DNA of 64,000 nucleotides from RGIG3178 sp963674495 (GCA_963674495.2 CAXXLG010000002.1:1116001-1180000), one strand, 5' to 3'. Positions 8,318 through 17,647 are shown, numbered from the stretch's first letter. Program-made: numbers and translations. Notes: generated from the letters alone by a model not told the origin.

Positions 8318-9055
8318 TCAGATTTGGGAAGCGTCGTCTTCCGGCATGTTTACGGACAACACCTTATACAGCACATCTGGAAAGTTCACCGTCATGCCGT
8401 CTACGCCGCAGTACAGGGATTGGGTCATCCTAAGAGGGGTATCATTTCCCCAACTGCGCACCACAAACCCGCGCGATTTAGCGTGTGCCACGCATTGCGG
8501 CGTCAGAGTGCTGACGTGGGGGCAGATCTGTACACAGCTGATGGTCTGCGCCTGATCCAAAGTTTCGTCGAAACAGTTGTCCGTCAGAAACCCAAGCGCG
8601 ATGTTTTTATCGAGATTGCGGCAGTTTCTAAGGCATTTAAAGTGAAAACTGGTAATACACAGGCGGCTGTCGTCCGGTATGTACCGACGGATCAGATCGA
8701 GTGTATCCGTCTCGACGTCGGCATCCTTTAGCTCAATGGCAAAATCGATGTCGCGCGTGCCAAACGCGCGCAAAAAATCCTCCAGCAATACGATCCTTTC
8801 CCCCTTGTACCGCTCACTGCGATACGAGCCGAGATCGATGTCAAACAGTTCGCTGTAATCCGTTTTATTGATGTTTTTGTCGACTGTGCTGATTCGGGCG
8901 GTACTGTCGTCGTGGAACAGTACGAGTTTTCCGTCCCGCGTTCGCTTGACATCGGTTTCAAGGCCGGTGGCGCCCATCTGAAGGCCAAGATAGAATGCCG
9001 AAAAAGTGTTTTCAGGCGCATACGCGCTTGCGCCGCGGTGTGCAAGATTCATCAT
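8318..9055 (-). CDS. Glycerophosphodiester phosphodiesterase
   Basis: A 245-residue cytosolic GDPD with no signal peptide. Catalytic landmarks are the N-terminal LAHRGASAYAPENT (HRG and the ENT metal glutamate), GLETDVKRTRDGKLVLFHDD (the ExD and HD pairs) and IELKD. It releases sn-glycerol-3-phosphate from deacylated phospholipids such as glycerophosphoglycerol. Length is typical. Two adjacent ATGs begin the gene; AGGGGGA lies 8 bases upstream. Transcribed towards the ATPase gene and divergent from pfk. Confidence 0.92.
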   Translation of the reverse strand: MMNLAHRGASAYAPENTFSAFYLGLQMGATGLETDVKRTRDGKLVLFHDDSTARISTVDKNINKTDYSELFDIDLGSYRSERYKGERIVLLEDFLRAFGTRDIDFAIELKDADVETDTLDLIRRYIPDDSRLCITSFHFKCLRNCRNLDKNIALGFLTDNCFDETLDQAQTISCVQICPHVSTLTPQCVAHAKSRGFVVRSWGNDTPLRMTQSLYCGVDGMTVNFPDVLYKVLSVNMPEDDASQI

Positions 9056-9337
9056 AAATGGATTTCCCCCTATCGCTTCATACTCTCTACATGCTAAGCA
9101 TGGAAAGTGGCGTTTGGCAAGTATTTTGTAAAAAATAAATTGTATGTAACCGTGATTAACAAAGATATTGTAAAAGTATAATAATAAATATATAGTATTT
9201 AAATATAATAATAATTAATGTAATATAGATATGTTCTGGTTGCAATATGAGTTTGTTGTATCTATAATAAAGATATTCATACCATAGTATAATGGTGGTA
9301 CAAGTTTAAAAAACATTTTTGGAGGCGATGAATTTAC

Positions 9338-10372
9338 ATGAGAAAAATTGGAATTCTGACCGGTGGAGGAGACTGCCCGGGACTCAACGCAGTCATCCGA
9401 AGCGTGGTCGAGCTATGCGCCGCGGAACAGATCGATGTATTTGGTTTCTACGACGGATGGCGCGGTGTCGTCCAAAGCGATGGAAAATGGCTTACGCTTG
9501 ATGATGTGGATGGTATTCAGTCCGTAGGTGGCACCATTTTGGGCACATGCCGAACCAATATACTGCGTCTGGAGGGCAGCGAAGATTTGGTCAAAGCAAC
9601 CATCGAAGAGCTTGGACTCGAAAGCATTGTGGCCATCGGTGGTGATGATACGCTGGGCGTGGCAAATCACCTTCAAAAACTCGGCTTTGACATGATTGGT
9701 GTTCCCAAAACCATAGACAACGACCTTGCACATACCGATTATACTTTCGGATTTGACAGCGCGACAAACATTGCCATGAAGGCACTGGACGATCTCAAGA
9801 CTACGGCTTTCAGCCATCATCGCGTGATTGTAGTGGAAATGATGGGACGGAGCGCGGGGTGGATCACCGTACAGGCGGGTATTGCAGGCAATGCGCATGT
9901 TGTGATCATACCGGAGTTCCCGATGCAACTCGAGGAGATATGCGCCATCGTGGCAGGCCGTTATCGCCGCGGCCAAAAGTATAGCCTTGTTGCGGTAGCG
10001 GAAGCGGCGGATATCATTGGCCTGGAAGCGGACGAATCAAACATCGCCCGGGATTCGTTTGGAAATATTCAGATGGTGGATCGCTGCATCAGCGCAAAGC
10101 TGGCCGATGCAATTAGGGATAAAACGGGTCTTGAAACGCGTAGCGTTGTGCTGGGACATGTGCAGCGCGGCGGCAGTCCGACTTGTTTCGACAGGGTGCT
10201 GGCGGCACGCATGGGCTATTGCGCAGCTGAGCAGGCAATCGACCGGAACTACGGCGTAATGGTCGCACTGAAAGGGAACAGCATCGTCACCACAGCGCTT
10301 GATGCTGCGTTGAACAAACGCAAAGTGGTGGATGAGGAACTGTACAAGGTTGCCCGCCTTTATTTTCGATAG
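9338..10372 (+). CDS. pfk: Pyrophosphate-type 6-phosphofructokinase
   Basis: A 344-residue PfkA-family enzyme. The nucleotide/PPi motif is GGDDT (Asp104 in this protein) and the catalytic loop is PKTIDND (Lys124). ATP-dependent PfkA has Gly at both positions, while the Asp/Lys pair is the accepted mark of PPi-dependent enzymes. Other family elements are LTGGGDCPGLNAVIR, MMGRSAGW and GHVQRGGSPT. PPi use makes fructose-6-phosphate phosphorylation reversible and saves ATP. The gene stands alone behind a 280-bp AT-rich leader that contains a TATAAT at 9288-9293 but no convincing -35, and ends at a terminator. ATG 9338 follows GGAGG at 9321. Confidence 0.9.
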   Translation: MRKIGILTGGGDCPGLNAVIRSVVELCAAEQIDVFGFYDGWRGVVQSDGKWLTLDDVDGIQSVGGTILGTCRTNILRLEGSEDLVKATIEELGLESIVAIGGDDTLGVANHLQKLGFDMIGVPKTIDNDLAHTDYTFGFDSATNIAMKALDDLKTTAFSHHRVIVVEMMGRSAGWITVQAGIAGNAHVVIIPEFPMQLEEICAIVAGRYRRGQKYSLVAVAEAADIIGLEADESNIARDSFGNIQMVDRCISAKLADAIRDKTGLETRSVVLGHVQRGGSPTCFDRVLAARMGYCAAEQAIDRNYGVMVALKGNSIVTTALDAALNKRKVVDEELYKVARLYFR

Positions 10373-10377
10373 ATCAG

Positions 10378-10417
10378 AGGCGGTCATGCATGGCATGGCC
10401 GCCCCTTTGTTTTTTGG
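10378..10417 (+). terminator. Rho-independent terminator of pfk
   Basis: GGCGGTCATG pairs with CATGGCCGCC (one G-T pair) around a short loop, followed by CCTTTGTTTTTT. It starts 5 bases after the pfk stop. Confidence 0.85.
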
Positions 10418-10516
10418 ACAATGCTCATTTGGACATTTCTTTCAATGAACAATGGCTCGAACGTGTTTGCCTGAAAAGATAAAAAGGATGAAGTGAGGAA
10501 AAAGCGAGGGAATAGA

Positions 10517-11332
10517 ATGAGAATACGGCGGACAGGAGCCATAGCATTGGCTGTTGTTTTTGGTCTGTTCACGTTCGCGGGATGCAAGGATGTGGCTGAA
10601 ACCGAGACGCAAACGCCGCAACCAACCCAAACGATGCAAGTCGGAACGGGGAACAATCCGTTCACGGTGCTTGTGGTAGAGCAAACCGACCAGAAGGATT
10701 CGTTGCTCGGCGAAATGGGATTTTTACTCGATTCCTATCAGCCTAAGGAGAACGAAACGGACTATACCGGTCTGGCGGTGACGGTGTTGACGCCGTTTAG
10801 CGAAGTGGATGGATTGCTATCGGACGTGCTGGTGCTGTCTTTTTGCTTACAGACACAGCAGGACGGGCGCTACAGCTATAACCACAACGGGCAGGAAGCG
10901 GCGCTTATAAAGGATGGACAAAGCTACGAATACAGCGGTATGGTGACGAATGAAAGCGACGCGCAATCACACCAGCGCCAGAGCGCGCACTTTGCCGCGG
11001 ACGGAAGCCGAATGACCTTGGAGATATACGACAAGGCGAATAACCGTGGTGAGATACGCACGCTTTTTATGCAGTGGGTACGCGAAGACGACGTTGTCCG
11101 CGTGCAATGTCATTTTACGATAAACGGCGGCGAATCGTACGATATACTACGCTATCAAGTGGAAGATGACGCGCTTATCTTTGCCATATACGAACAAGTG
11201 GAATCGGCGCCCGATCTGTTCGCCCTTTCATCGGAAGAGCTGTTCGAGCAGGGCTATGTGACCTACGGAATCTATGCAAACGGAACGGCCACCATTCAGA
11301 ACGAGGATCATACGCTTGTTGTCGGGCCTTGA
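10517..11332 (+). CDS. Putative lipoprotein of unknown function
   Basis: A 271-residue protein with a lipoprotein signal: basic RIRRTG, a hydrophobic stretch and lipobox FAGC at about residue 22. A threonine/glutamine/proline spacer (TETQTPQPTQT) follows. The mature part is predicted to be beta-rich and acidic, with a repeating tyrosine pattern (DGRYSYNHNG, GQSYEYSG). I recognise no family. ATG 10517 lies 6 bases after GAGGG; a GTG at 10493 is the alternative start and would lengthen the n-region. Probably monocistronic. Confidence 0.75.
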   Translation: MRIRRTGAIALAVVFGLFTFAGCKDVAETETQTPQPTQTMQVGTGNNPFTVLVVEQTDQKDSLLGEMGFLLDSYQPKENETDYTGLAVTVLTPFSEVDGLLSDVLVLSFCLQTQQDGRYSYNHNGQEAALIKDGQSYEYSGMVTNESDAQSHQRQSAHFAADGSRMTLEIYDKANNRGEIRTLFMQWVREDDVVRVQCHFTINGGESYDILRYQVEDDALIFAIYEQVESAPDLFALSSEELFEQGYVTYGIYANGTATIQNEDHTLVVGP

Positions 11333-11402
11333 ATGTTTATCGCACATAAAAGCAAAAATCATTTATAATGACAGTATAATGGAAACTTTAAAAGGCGAGG
11401 GC

Positions 11403-11715
11403 ATGAGCAACGGGGAAAGCACCATTATTGGAGCCGGTAAAATCGGGCGCTGCTTTTTTGCGAACCTGTTTGCCAAGGCCGGGTATAACCTTTTGTTTGT
11501 CAACGGCTCGCCCAAAACGGTGAATACACCGAACGCTGCGCTGCGTATCTGACGTTTTTTGAAAACGATGGCGACGTGCCTTGTGTCGATATGTAAGCGA
11601 TCTTCAAGAGCAGGGTATCGAACAGGCGGTTTATACGCTATACGGTTTACAGGAGAACGTTGAGTGGGAGCGGATGTTGGCTCAATGGATTCTGTTGCGC
11701 TACCGGGAAATATGA
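11403..11715 (+). pseudogene. Remnant of a second mannitol-dehydrogenase-family gene
   Basis: The first 30 codons (IIGAGKIGRC, then FAKAGYNLLFVNGSP) match the N-terminal Rossmann fold of the intact gene at 11794. After a frameshift near 11525, a short piece follows (EYTERCAAYLTFFENDG). The last third, 11597-11715, translates as DLQEQGIEQAVYTLYGL and ends LAQWILLRYREI, which aligns with the extreme C terminus of the same intact gene (VKEKGIEQAIWEVSGL, then HDLILAAHRDI). About 300 middle codons are missing. A start codon with a ribosome site and a TATAAT at 11375 are still present. Confidence 0.8.
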
Positions 11716-11793
11716 GATCAGGATTATGAGGTGTTTTGATTGAACCCGCCGCGCTTTTATAGCAACGTGGCGGTGAATAAGGAGGAATTCATT

Positions 11794-13002
11794 ATGGAAA
11801 AGTCGGTAGCCATCATTGGGGCCGGTAAGATCGGTAGAGGATATCTGGCGGATCTGTTCGGCGACGCGGGGTATCATCTGGTGCTGATCGGCCGATCGCC
11901 CGGAACCATCGACAAGCTCAACGAGGCGGGACAGTACACACTGTTTATCACCGGTGCCGAGGGAACGAGTGAGAAGGTGATCAGCAATTTTGAAGCCTAC
12001 TCGAGTGAACGCAATTTCGATACGGTGGCAAAAAGGCTCGCGCAGGTTGAATTAATCTGCGTGGCGCTGTACCCTGGGGCGTATCCGTCGGTGGCGGACC
12101 AACTCACCGCCGCCATTGAACTACGTGCCAAGGAAAACAGTACGGATCCCCTGAACGTTTTTTTCTTTGTCAACAAGGTGTTCACGGCACGGACGATGAA
12201 AGCGTTGATCGAACAGCGCCTCAAAACACCGGAAGGTAAGGCGTTCTTTGAAAAGAATGTCGGTCTGATAGAGGCACTTACCTTCCGCGGCGGATACAGC
12301 CCAACGCCGGAGATGTTGCAAAATGATCCGCTGTGCATAGCGTCCGGTGAAGGCCGCGTGATGCCGGTGGGCGATAATTTCGTAGGCCCCAGACCCGACA
12401 TTGATTCCATGCAATTTATGGACCGAATGGAAGGTAGGTTGGTGCGCAAAGTGTGGTGCGGCAACATGGGGCACTGCATGATGGCATCCATGGGTTGGTA
12501 CCGCAGGCATACGTATACATACGAATGTGCGGGCGACCGGTACATACGCAAGTGCGTGGACTATGCCTCCAGAGAAGCGAACTTGGCCGTTGGACAGGAA
12601 TTTGGATTCACCCCGGAAGAAATGCGAGAAGGAAGCCGCCATGGCTGGCTAGCCAGGATGAACAGCAATACCAAGGATGATGTATACCGAGTGGCGGCGG
12701 ATCCCATGCGCAAACTGAGCAGGGACGATAGGTTCATAGGTCCCGCTCTTTTATGCCTGAAGCATGGCATGGTTCCGTATTACCTTTGTAAAGGCGCTGC
12801 GTCCCTGTTCCTATTTGAAAACGAGAAGGATCCGTCCGCAGTTGCACTTCAGCGGATTGTGAAGGAGAAGGGGATCGAACAGGCGATCTGGGAGGTAAGC
12901 GGCTTAGATCAAAACGCCCCGCAAGACAAGAAGCTGCATGATCTAATCCTTGCGGCGCATCGTGATATCGTGGATCACGACGTAGATCTGGAAATCCTAT
13001 AG
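11794..13002 (+). CDS. Mannitol-1-phosphate dehydrogenase / mannitol dehydrogenase family protein
   Basis: A 402-residue polyol-phosphate dehydrogenase. The N terminus is a Rossmann fold (VAIIGAGKIGRGYLADLF); the C-terminal helical domain has the family's active-site helix region (CGNMGHCMMASMGWYRRHTY). It should oxidise a sugar alcohol or its phosphate, or reduce an acidic ketose, with NAD(P); the exact substrate is not readable. ATG 11794 follows AAGGAGG. A degenerate paralogue lies immediately upstream and a terminator immediately downstream. No mannitol PTS genes are adjacent, although a broken mannose-family IID gene lies 3 kb away. Confidence 0.85.
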   Translation: MEKSVAIIGAGKIGRGYLADLFGDAGYHLVLIGRSPGTIDKLNEAGQYTLFITGAEGTSEKVISNFEAYSSERNFDTVAKRLAQVELICVALYPGAYPSVADQLTAAIELRAKENSTDPLNVFFFVNKVFTARTMKALIEQRLKTPEGKAFFEKNVGLIEALTFRGGYSPTPEMLQNDPLCIASGEGRVMPVGDNFVGPRPDIDSMQFMDRMEGRLVRKVWCGNMGHCMMASMGWYRRHTYTYECAGDRYIRKCVDYASREANLAVGQEFGFTPEEMREGSRHGWLARMNSNTKDDVYRVAADPMRKLSRDDRFIGPALLCLKHGMVPYYLCKGAASLFLFENEKDPSAVALQRIVKEKGIEQAIWEVSGLDQNAPQDKKLHDLILAAHRDIVDHDVDLEIL

Positions 13003-13008
13003 CGTTAT

Positions 13009-13040
13009 AAAAAAGAGCCGCCAAGCGGCTCTTTTTTATT
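13009..13040. terminator. Bidirectional terminator between convergent genes
   Basis: AAAAGAGCCGC / GCGGCTCTTTT with a CAA loop and T runs on both strands. It lies 8 bases after the dehydrogenase stop and 15 bases before the stop of the opposing hydrolase. Confidence 0.9.
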
Positions 13041-13054
13041 GGGCGTAATATGGA

Positions 13055-14470
13055 TTATAGGGCAGTGCCAGTGGCCAACAGATTGAACCTTCGAAAATCC
13101 GTCCAGCCTGTGGGCCGCAGTTTTATGGTTAGGGCATCATCCATAAAATGCATCACCAACTTATACGTGCCCAGTTTAAGCGATAGATGCACGTGGCATA
13201 CCATGGTTTGTTCATCCACAAACACGTAGCGCGCCCAGCCATCATCGTCTGTGACGGACACGTGTTGCGGCATCCAGTCGTTACGTCCTGCATTGATGAC
13301 CCAATCCGCTTCGCCGATACGAATGCGGATGTCAAAGCCTGTGCTGGTTTTATCAAATCCGATGCGGGAAATGCCGGCGCTGTTCTTTTTGAACGCATAG
13401 GTCTTGCCGTTGATTTGATCCACGAGCGCGCAATCCGTGACGCCGTCAGGCATCAGCATGAACAACGCTTCTGTCCGCGCCGTCAAAGCGCCGTGCGCTT
13501 TGGGGTTCTCTGGTAGTGGCGTGTCGCCGACAAACGGCGTGACGGTGGCATGGAACAGCCGAACGATCAGATCGTAATCGCCTTCATCCTCCAACAGGTT
13601 GCCGGTGGATACCCAGACCATATCAAGGTGCGGGATGATCACGATCAGTTGGCCGCCGCTGCCGATGCCGCCGAACGCATCATCGCGAAAACGCCAGAAC
13701 TGATAGCCGTAGCCGCGATTGCCGTCACATTTTGTGCCCTTGGCGGAGGTATCCACGTGTTTTTGGGTTGCTGTCTTTACCCAGTGTGCCGGTACCACCT
13801 GCTCGCCGTTCCATACGCCGTTTTGTAGCATCAGTTGGCCGAACTTCGCCATGTCCTGAGTCTTGCAGTGGATGCCGCGGCTTCCCGCATCGATGCCCAT
13901 AGGGTCCTGCTGGCAATAGATGCCCTCTATACCCAGCTTGTCGAACAGCCTTGGCTTGAGGTAGTCCATCATGGTCATGCCCGTGACCTTTTGGATGAGC
14001 GCGCACAAAGTATGCGTGGCGGTGGAATCGTAGCCAAACAATGTACCGGGGCGGTAAGGAGGTGGTGTTTGCAAAAAGGCTTTTACCCAATCTGTGCCCG
14101 TTCTGTCGGTGGCATGGGGATGACCGCTGCGCATGGTCAAAAGATGCTCAACGGTGAGCTCCTTTGTATAGGCGTCCACCATAAAATCTATTTTTTCGCG
14201 GAACAGATCCACGAGTTTGTCCGTCAGTTTGAACAAGCCTTCTTCCAGACAGAAGCCGACGGCGATGGAGGTGAAACTCTTGCTGACGGAGTAGATGATA
14301 TGCTGTTCAAAGCTATGGTGCGGCGCCCACCATCCCTGCGTTACGATGTTGCCGTGTCGTAGCATCATGAAGCTGTGCATCGGCATCTTGCGCGTTTCGA
14401 TCTCTTTGAAGAATCTTTCGATGGCTTGGCTTGGAATGCCGACTGATTCCGGCGTGACCGATTCGAACAT
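13055..14470 (-). CDS. Serine hydrolase, beta-lactamase class C fold
   Basis: A 471-residue protein of the penicillin-binding-protein-like hydrolase family (PF00144). It has the nucleophile motif SVSK (YSVSKSFTSIA), the second box GYDSTATHT and a late glycine-rich region (GIGSGGQLIV). The last 130 residues form a beta-rich extra domain. No signal peptide is seen, so it is probably cytoplasmic, like 6-aminohexanoate-dimer hydrolase-type esterases; the substrate is unknown. ATG 14470 follows AGGAGGGA; an upstream in-frame ATG at 14590 is unsupported. Confidence 0.88.
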   Translation of the reverse strand: MFESVTPESVGIPSQAIERFFKEIETRKMPMHSFMMLRHGNIVTQGWWAPHHSFEQHIIYSVSKSFTSIAVGFCLEEGLFKLTDKLVDLFREKIDFMVDAYTKELTVEHLLTMRSGHPHATDRTGTDWVKAFLQTPPPYRPGTLFGYDSTATHTLCALIQKVTGMTMMDYLKPRLFDKLGIEGIYCQQDPMGIDAGSRGIHCKTQDMAKFGQLMLQNGVWNGEQVVPAHWVKTATQKHVDTSAKGTKCDGNRGYGYQFWRFRDDAFGGIGSGGQLIVIIPHLDMVWVSTGNLLEDEGDYDLIVRLFHATVTPFVGDTPLPENPKAHGALTARTEALFMLMPDGVTDCALVDQINGKTYAFKKNSAGISRIGFDKTSTGFDIRIRIGEADWVINAGRNDWMPQHVSVTDDDGWARYVFVDEQTMVCHVHLSLKLGTYKLVMHFMDDALTIKLRPTGWTDFRRFNLLATGTAL

Positions 14471-14586
14471 AAAAAGTCCCTCCTCTTTGGCTATGCGGAC
14501 GATGATGGTGCATTCAGGCGATAGAACAACGGTTGCCGGTATTGAGATTGAACGTTGCATAAGCCCGTGTGGGTATCCAGTGCGGT

Positions 14587-15477
14587 TCATTCAAGGGCGT
14601 TCAATAGGGGCACAAGTTCCTGTAATTTACATCTGTAATAATCATATTGCGTACGAGTGGAAAAACCGCTGGATGTGTACAACGAAAATGCACGCTCGTT
14701 GGTGCTGTCCACCTCCAGCGTAATCTCTTTGTGATACGCTTTTGATTGAGCGATGACATAATATAAAAGCGTCCGTCCGCAGCCCTTTCCCTGATATTGT
14801 GGCATCACGCCCAGACCGAAAATGGACAGGATATCCCCTTCAAGGCGGGCGCTGCATACGCCTACGATATCGCCGTTTTGTTCGGCGCAGAAACACAGGA
14901 CGTTTTCATCGTGAAAGCATATATGCGCCATAGCGTATGCGCTGGCGGATGCGCCAAACGTCAAATCGGAAAGCGATGAAATTTGGCAAAGATCGTTTCG
15001 CACAACCGGGCGCAGTATGATTGTGCCGTCAGAAGGGATTGGTTTGCGGGTATTGCCGGGAGAAAATTCCATCATGTACTCGCTGTGATCGTATACAAGC
15101 GGCCAAGCGGACAGAATGACTTTGGCATCCGACGCGCATTGTTCATGGACAAACAGCAGCGTATCAATACCAAAAGAGTGCATGCCTTGGCATGCGGCGG
15201 CCAACAGGTGCTTAAAAATGCCTTGTCTGCGAAATGAAGGTAGAACAAGAGCGGATATTTCAGCTTCCGTTGGTGTAGGCGCGAAGATACACAGCACCCC
15301 GATGAGCGCTCCATCCCGGATGCACAAAAAATAGCCCGGCAAGTCTGCCTGATGATTCATGATGTTTTCCAAAAAAAGTGGTCTTTTAATTCCGTCGTGA
15401 TGTTTGCACTGCATTTCCAAATGGCGGACTTGTGCAATGTGTTCGTCGGTTAAATGAGTTGCGGATAATATCTGCAA
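14587..15477 (-). CDS. Tandem GNAT-domain acetyltransferase
   Basis: About 296 residues with two GNAT halves. The first has VLPSFRRQGIFKHLL; the second has the acetyl-CoA loop MPQYQGKGCGRTLL followed by EVDSTNERAFSLYTSSGF. The C-terminal half looks catalytically complete. The best-supported start is TTG 15477, 6 bases after AGGTGAGG; GTG 15489 overlaps that site. The acceptor is unknown. It lies 116 bp upstream of the serine hydrolase and may share its transcript. Confidence 0.8.
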   Translation of the reverse strand: MQILSATHLTDEHIAQVRHLEMQCKHHDGIKRPLFLENIMNHQADLPGYFLCIRDGALIGVLCIFAPTPTEAEISALVLPSFRRQGIFKHLLAAACQGMHSFGIDTLLFVHEQCASDAKVILSAWPLVYDHSEYMMEFSPGNTRKPIPSDGTIILRPVVRNDLCQISSLSDLTFGASASAYAMAHICFHDENVLCFCAEQNGDIVGVCSARLEGDILSIFGLGVMPQYQGKGCGRTLLYYVIAQSKAYHKEITLEVDSTNERAFSLYTSSGFSTRTQYDYYRCKLQELVPLLNALE

Positions 15478-15748
15478 AATTTGCCTCACCTTCAGTGCGA
15501 GAAAAGTGCATCCATCCAAACGCCAAAAATATCGGCATAGTTCAGAATAGCCCCGACTTTCACAACTGAATTGTAACGCAATAAACACGCGGAGGCAAGA
15601 GAAGGGATTTCGATATGCAATTGAATTTGTCAGAGGATTGTTGCCCAATCTGCTTGGGCAAAGCTACGTGTCCCGATTAAAAGCCACCATAGAACAGATG
15701 ATCAGCGGCATGCGCTACACCCATGGCGGATAGATTGCGAACCATAGA
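15478..15748. other. Intergenic stretch with an unassigned short open frame
   Basis: No gene is supported here. On the plus strand, a frame open from about 15553 to 15727 (stop TAG) reads RGLLPNLLGQSYVSRLK and then ATIEQMISGMRYTHGG. It has no start with a ribosome site and no family I recognise. It may be the tail of a lost gene, in line with the broken genes just downstream. Confidence 0.35.
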
Positions 15749-15778
15749 AAAAAGAACCGGCTTTAGCCGGTTCTTTTT
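15749..15778. terminator. Terminator at the PTS IID remnant
   Basis: AAAGAACCGGC / GCCGGTTCTTT with a TTTA loop. The T run is better on the minus strand (TTCTTTTTT), so it probably served the IID gene ending at 15792. Confidence 0.85.
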
Positions 15779-15791
15779 AATGGTACTGTGT

Positions 15792-16418
15792 TTATGCAAC
15801 GGGAGGAACATAGGCTCCAAAGATCAAACCGCCGCCGCCCAAGATGCCGATCGCGCCTGCGATGAGGCCAATGGCCGTGAGCATCAACGTTGCTTTGGTC
15901 ATACTATTGCCACTCATGATGAACTTGTATGTGCCCAGAATAACAATCAACGGCAGGATGCCGGGGGCAACTTTATCCAGAATACCGGTCTGAACCAACG
16001 CCGGAGAACCGGACGTCGGGATATACAGAGGCGTTACCACTTTGACCATGCCCGCGGACAAGCCGCCCATCATGAACAGGCCCAAAACGGATGCGACGGA
16101 GATAAACGTGTTGATGCCCCGGCCCGAGAGGATGTTCAATGCGGCACGGGTACCGAGCCTAAAGCCCGTGTGGCTGTAAATGTGGCCCTCGACCAACACG
16201 ATGGAGGTGATGATTACCAACTGGAGGATGGCTGCCATGGGGTTGCCCGCAGCTGCCAAGGGGAGTAACAGGATGGTGACCAACGGTACCATTGTCGCCC
16301 AGTCGATCGTGTCGCCGATGCCGGCGAACGGGCCCATCAAACCGGCTTTGATACCGGTAATGGCCGCTACGTCGATGGGGGCGCCCAAGGCGCGCTGTTC
16401 TTCCATCGCCAGCACGTG
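15792..16418 (-). pseudogene. PTS mannose/fructose/sorbose family IID component, 5'-truncated
   Basis: About 208 codons of a mannose-class IID membrane subunit. Family features are AMEEQRA, GIKAGLMGPFAGIGDTIDW and several hydrophobic helices to a natural C terminus. Full-length IID proteins are roughly 270-300 residues. The N-terminal cytoplasmic segment (about 70 residues) is missing: similarity stops just before VLAMEE, and the upstream bases belong to a different, divergent gene. No IIA, IIB or IIC gene is adjacent. The truncated gene is probably inactive. Confidence 0.8.
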
Positions 16419-17204
16419 ATTGAACAAAGTGCCACGCGGGAGGGATATCTTGTCGTCGTGCTTCGAAGCAATGACGATCCGGAGCTTGAAAAAAAGTATA
16501 TTGAATTGCTCTGGGAAAAACGGGTTGACGGCATTGTTGTCGTTTCCACGGGCAGAAACGAGGGACTGCTCCTGGATATATGCAACCGTGGTACCCCTGT
16601 CGTATTTGTGGACAGAAAGTCCGTGTCACACCAGGCTGATTCGGTGCGTGCGGACAAGTGGAAGGGTGCATATCTGGCAGTGGAGCATATGATCCAGCTC
16701 GGACATACAAGAATAGCCCTTGCAAACGGACCTAAGGATCTTGTGACGTGTTTGGACCGGTTCAATGGCTTTGTGAGGGCACTGTATGATTATAACATTC
16801 CCATTGAGAATGAATGTATCCAGTTCGGTACCTTTACAAAGGAATTCGGGTATGATTTCATGAATTGGTTTGTAACCCAAGATCCCCAAAGTCGTCCTAC
16901 AGCGGTTCTTTGCGGCGGGACAAGCATTGCATATGGATGCTTGAGCGAGGCTGCCCGGCTCGGAATATCCATTCCGGGAAATCTGTCTTTGATATGTTTT
17001 GGAAAGCCAAGCTTTGAAGAGCTGTTACATCCTCAAATCACTTATATCGATCAACGGAATGACGAGGTAAGCGAGGCGACCGCCAGTTTGATCTACGAGA
17101 AGATCAAGGATTCGTCAACGCCAAATCGCCAAATCGTGTACGAGCCACAGCTTGTCATTCGTGATTCGGTCAAGGGATTGACCATTTTGGATCAAGAGAA
17201 ATAA
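16419..17204 (+). pseudogene. LacI-family transcription regulator, 5'-truncated
   Basis: About 261 codons of the periplasmic-binding-protein-like effector domain of a LacI/GalR regulator, beginning within ATREGYLVVVLRSNDDPELE. They include KRVDGIVVVS, DRFNGFVRAL and a normal C terminus. The helix-turn-helix and hinge (about 70 residues) are absent. Without the DNA-binding domain it cannot be a LacI repressor. It abuts head-to-head with the truncated IID gene, whose missing 5' end points to the same junction. Confidence 0.8.
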
Positions 17205-17230
17205 TGACGGTATCGTTGTTTGTGGACGCG

Positions 17231-17455
17231 TTACGTCTGTTGCTCCTGATGCGCCGCCTCGTCCTGGATCTCCCGGCGCATGCCTTCCAATGCACGGCGC
17301 CGTCGTGCGTTTTTTTCCTCTAGCGCTTTTTTTGCCTTGGGATCGGATGTTTTTGCTATGAGCTCGTCTGCCAGTTCCATGTTGTAGATGGTCATATCGA
17401 TGGTTTTCTGGATCCTGTCGACGTTGTCTCTCCTGTCATCAGGTTTGGGTGTCAT
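17231..17455 (-). CDS. tlp: Small acid-soluble spore protein Tlp
   Basis: A 74-residue charged, helical protein with the Tlp hallmarks: the N-terminal PDDRRDNVDRIQ, the central MELADELIAKTSD and the KNARRRRALEGMRREI region. Tlp is a minor spore-core protein made in the forespore under sigma-G in bacilli. ATG 17455 follows AAAGGAGG. It is intact although both neighbours are broken. Confidence 0.85.
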   Translation of the reverse strand: MTPKPDDRRDNVDRIQKTIDMTIYNMELADELIAKTSDPKAKKALEEKNARRRRALEGMRREIQDEAAHQEQQT

Positions 17456-17647
17456 GGGCGCTGCCTCCTTTTGTAAAGCGTACTCTTAGCTTGCCGCACC
17501 TAAACGCCGTTATGCATGGACTTATCGTTCCGACATACATCAATTTGATTCAAGAGCAGAACTTACAAATCCACGTAAACCCGATTGGGTGTATATGAAT
17601 GGATATAATTTTATATGGTGTACAATGTTTTGTGTGGATGTGATGCA

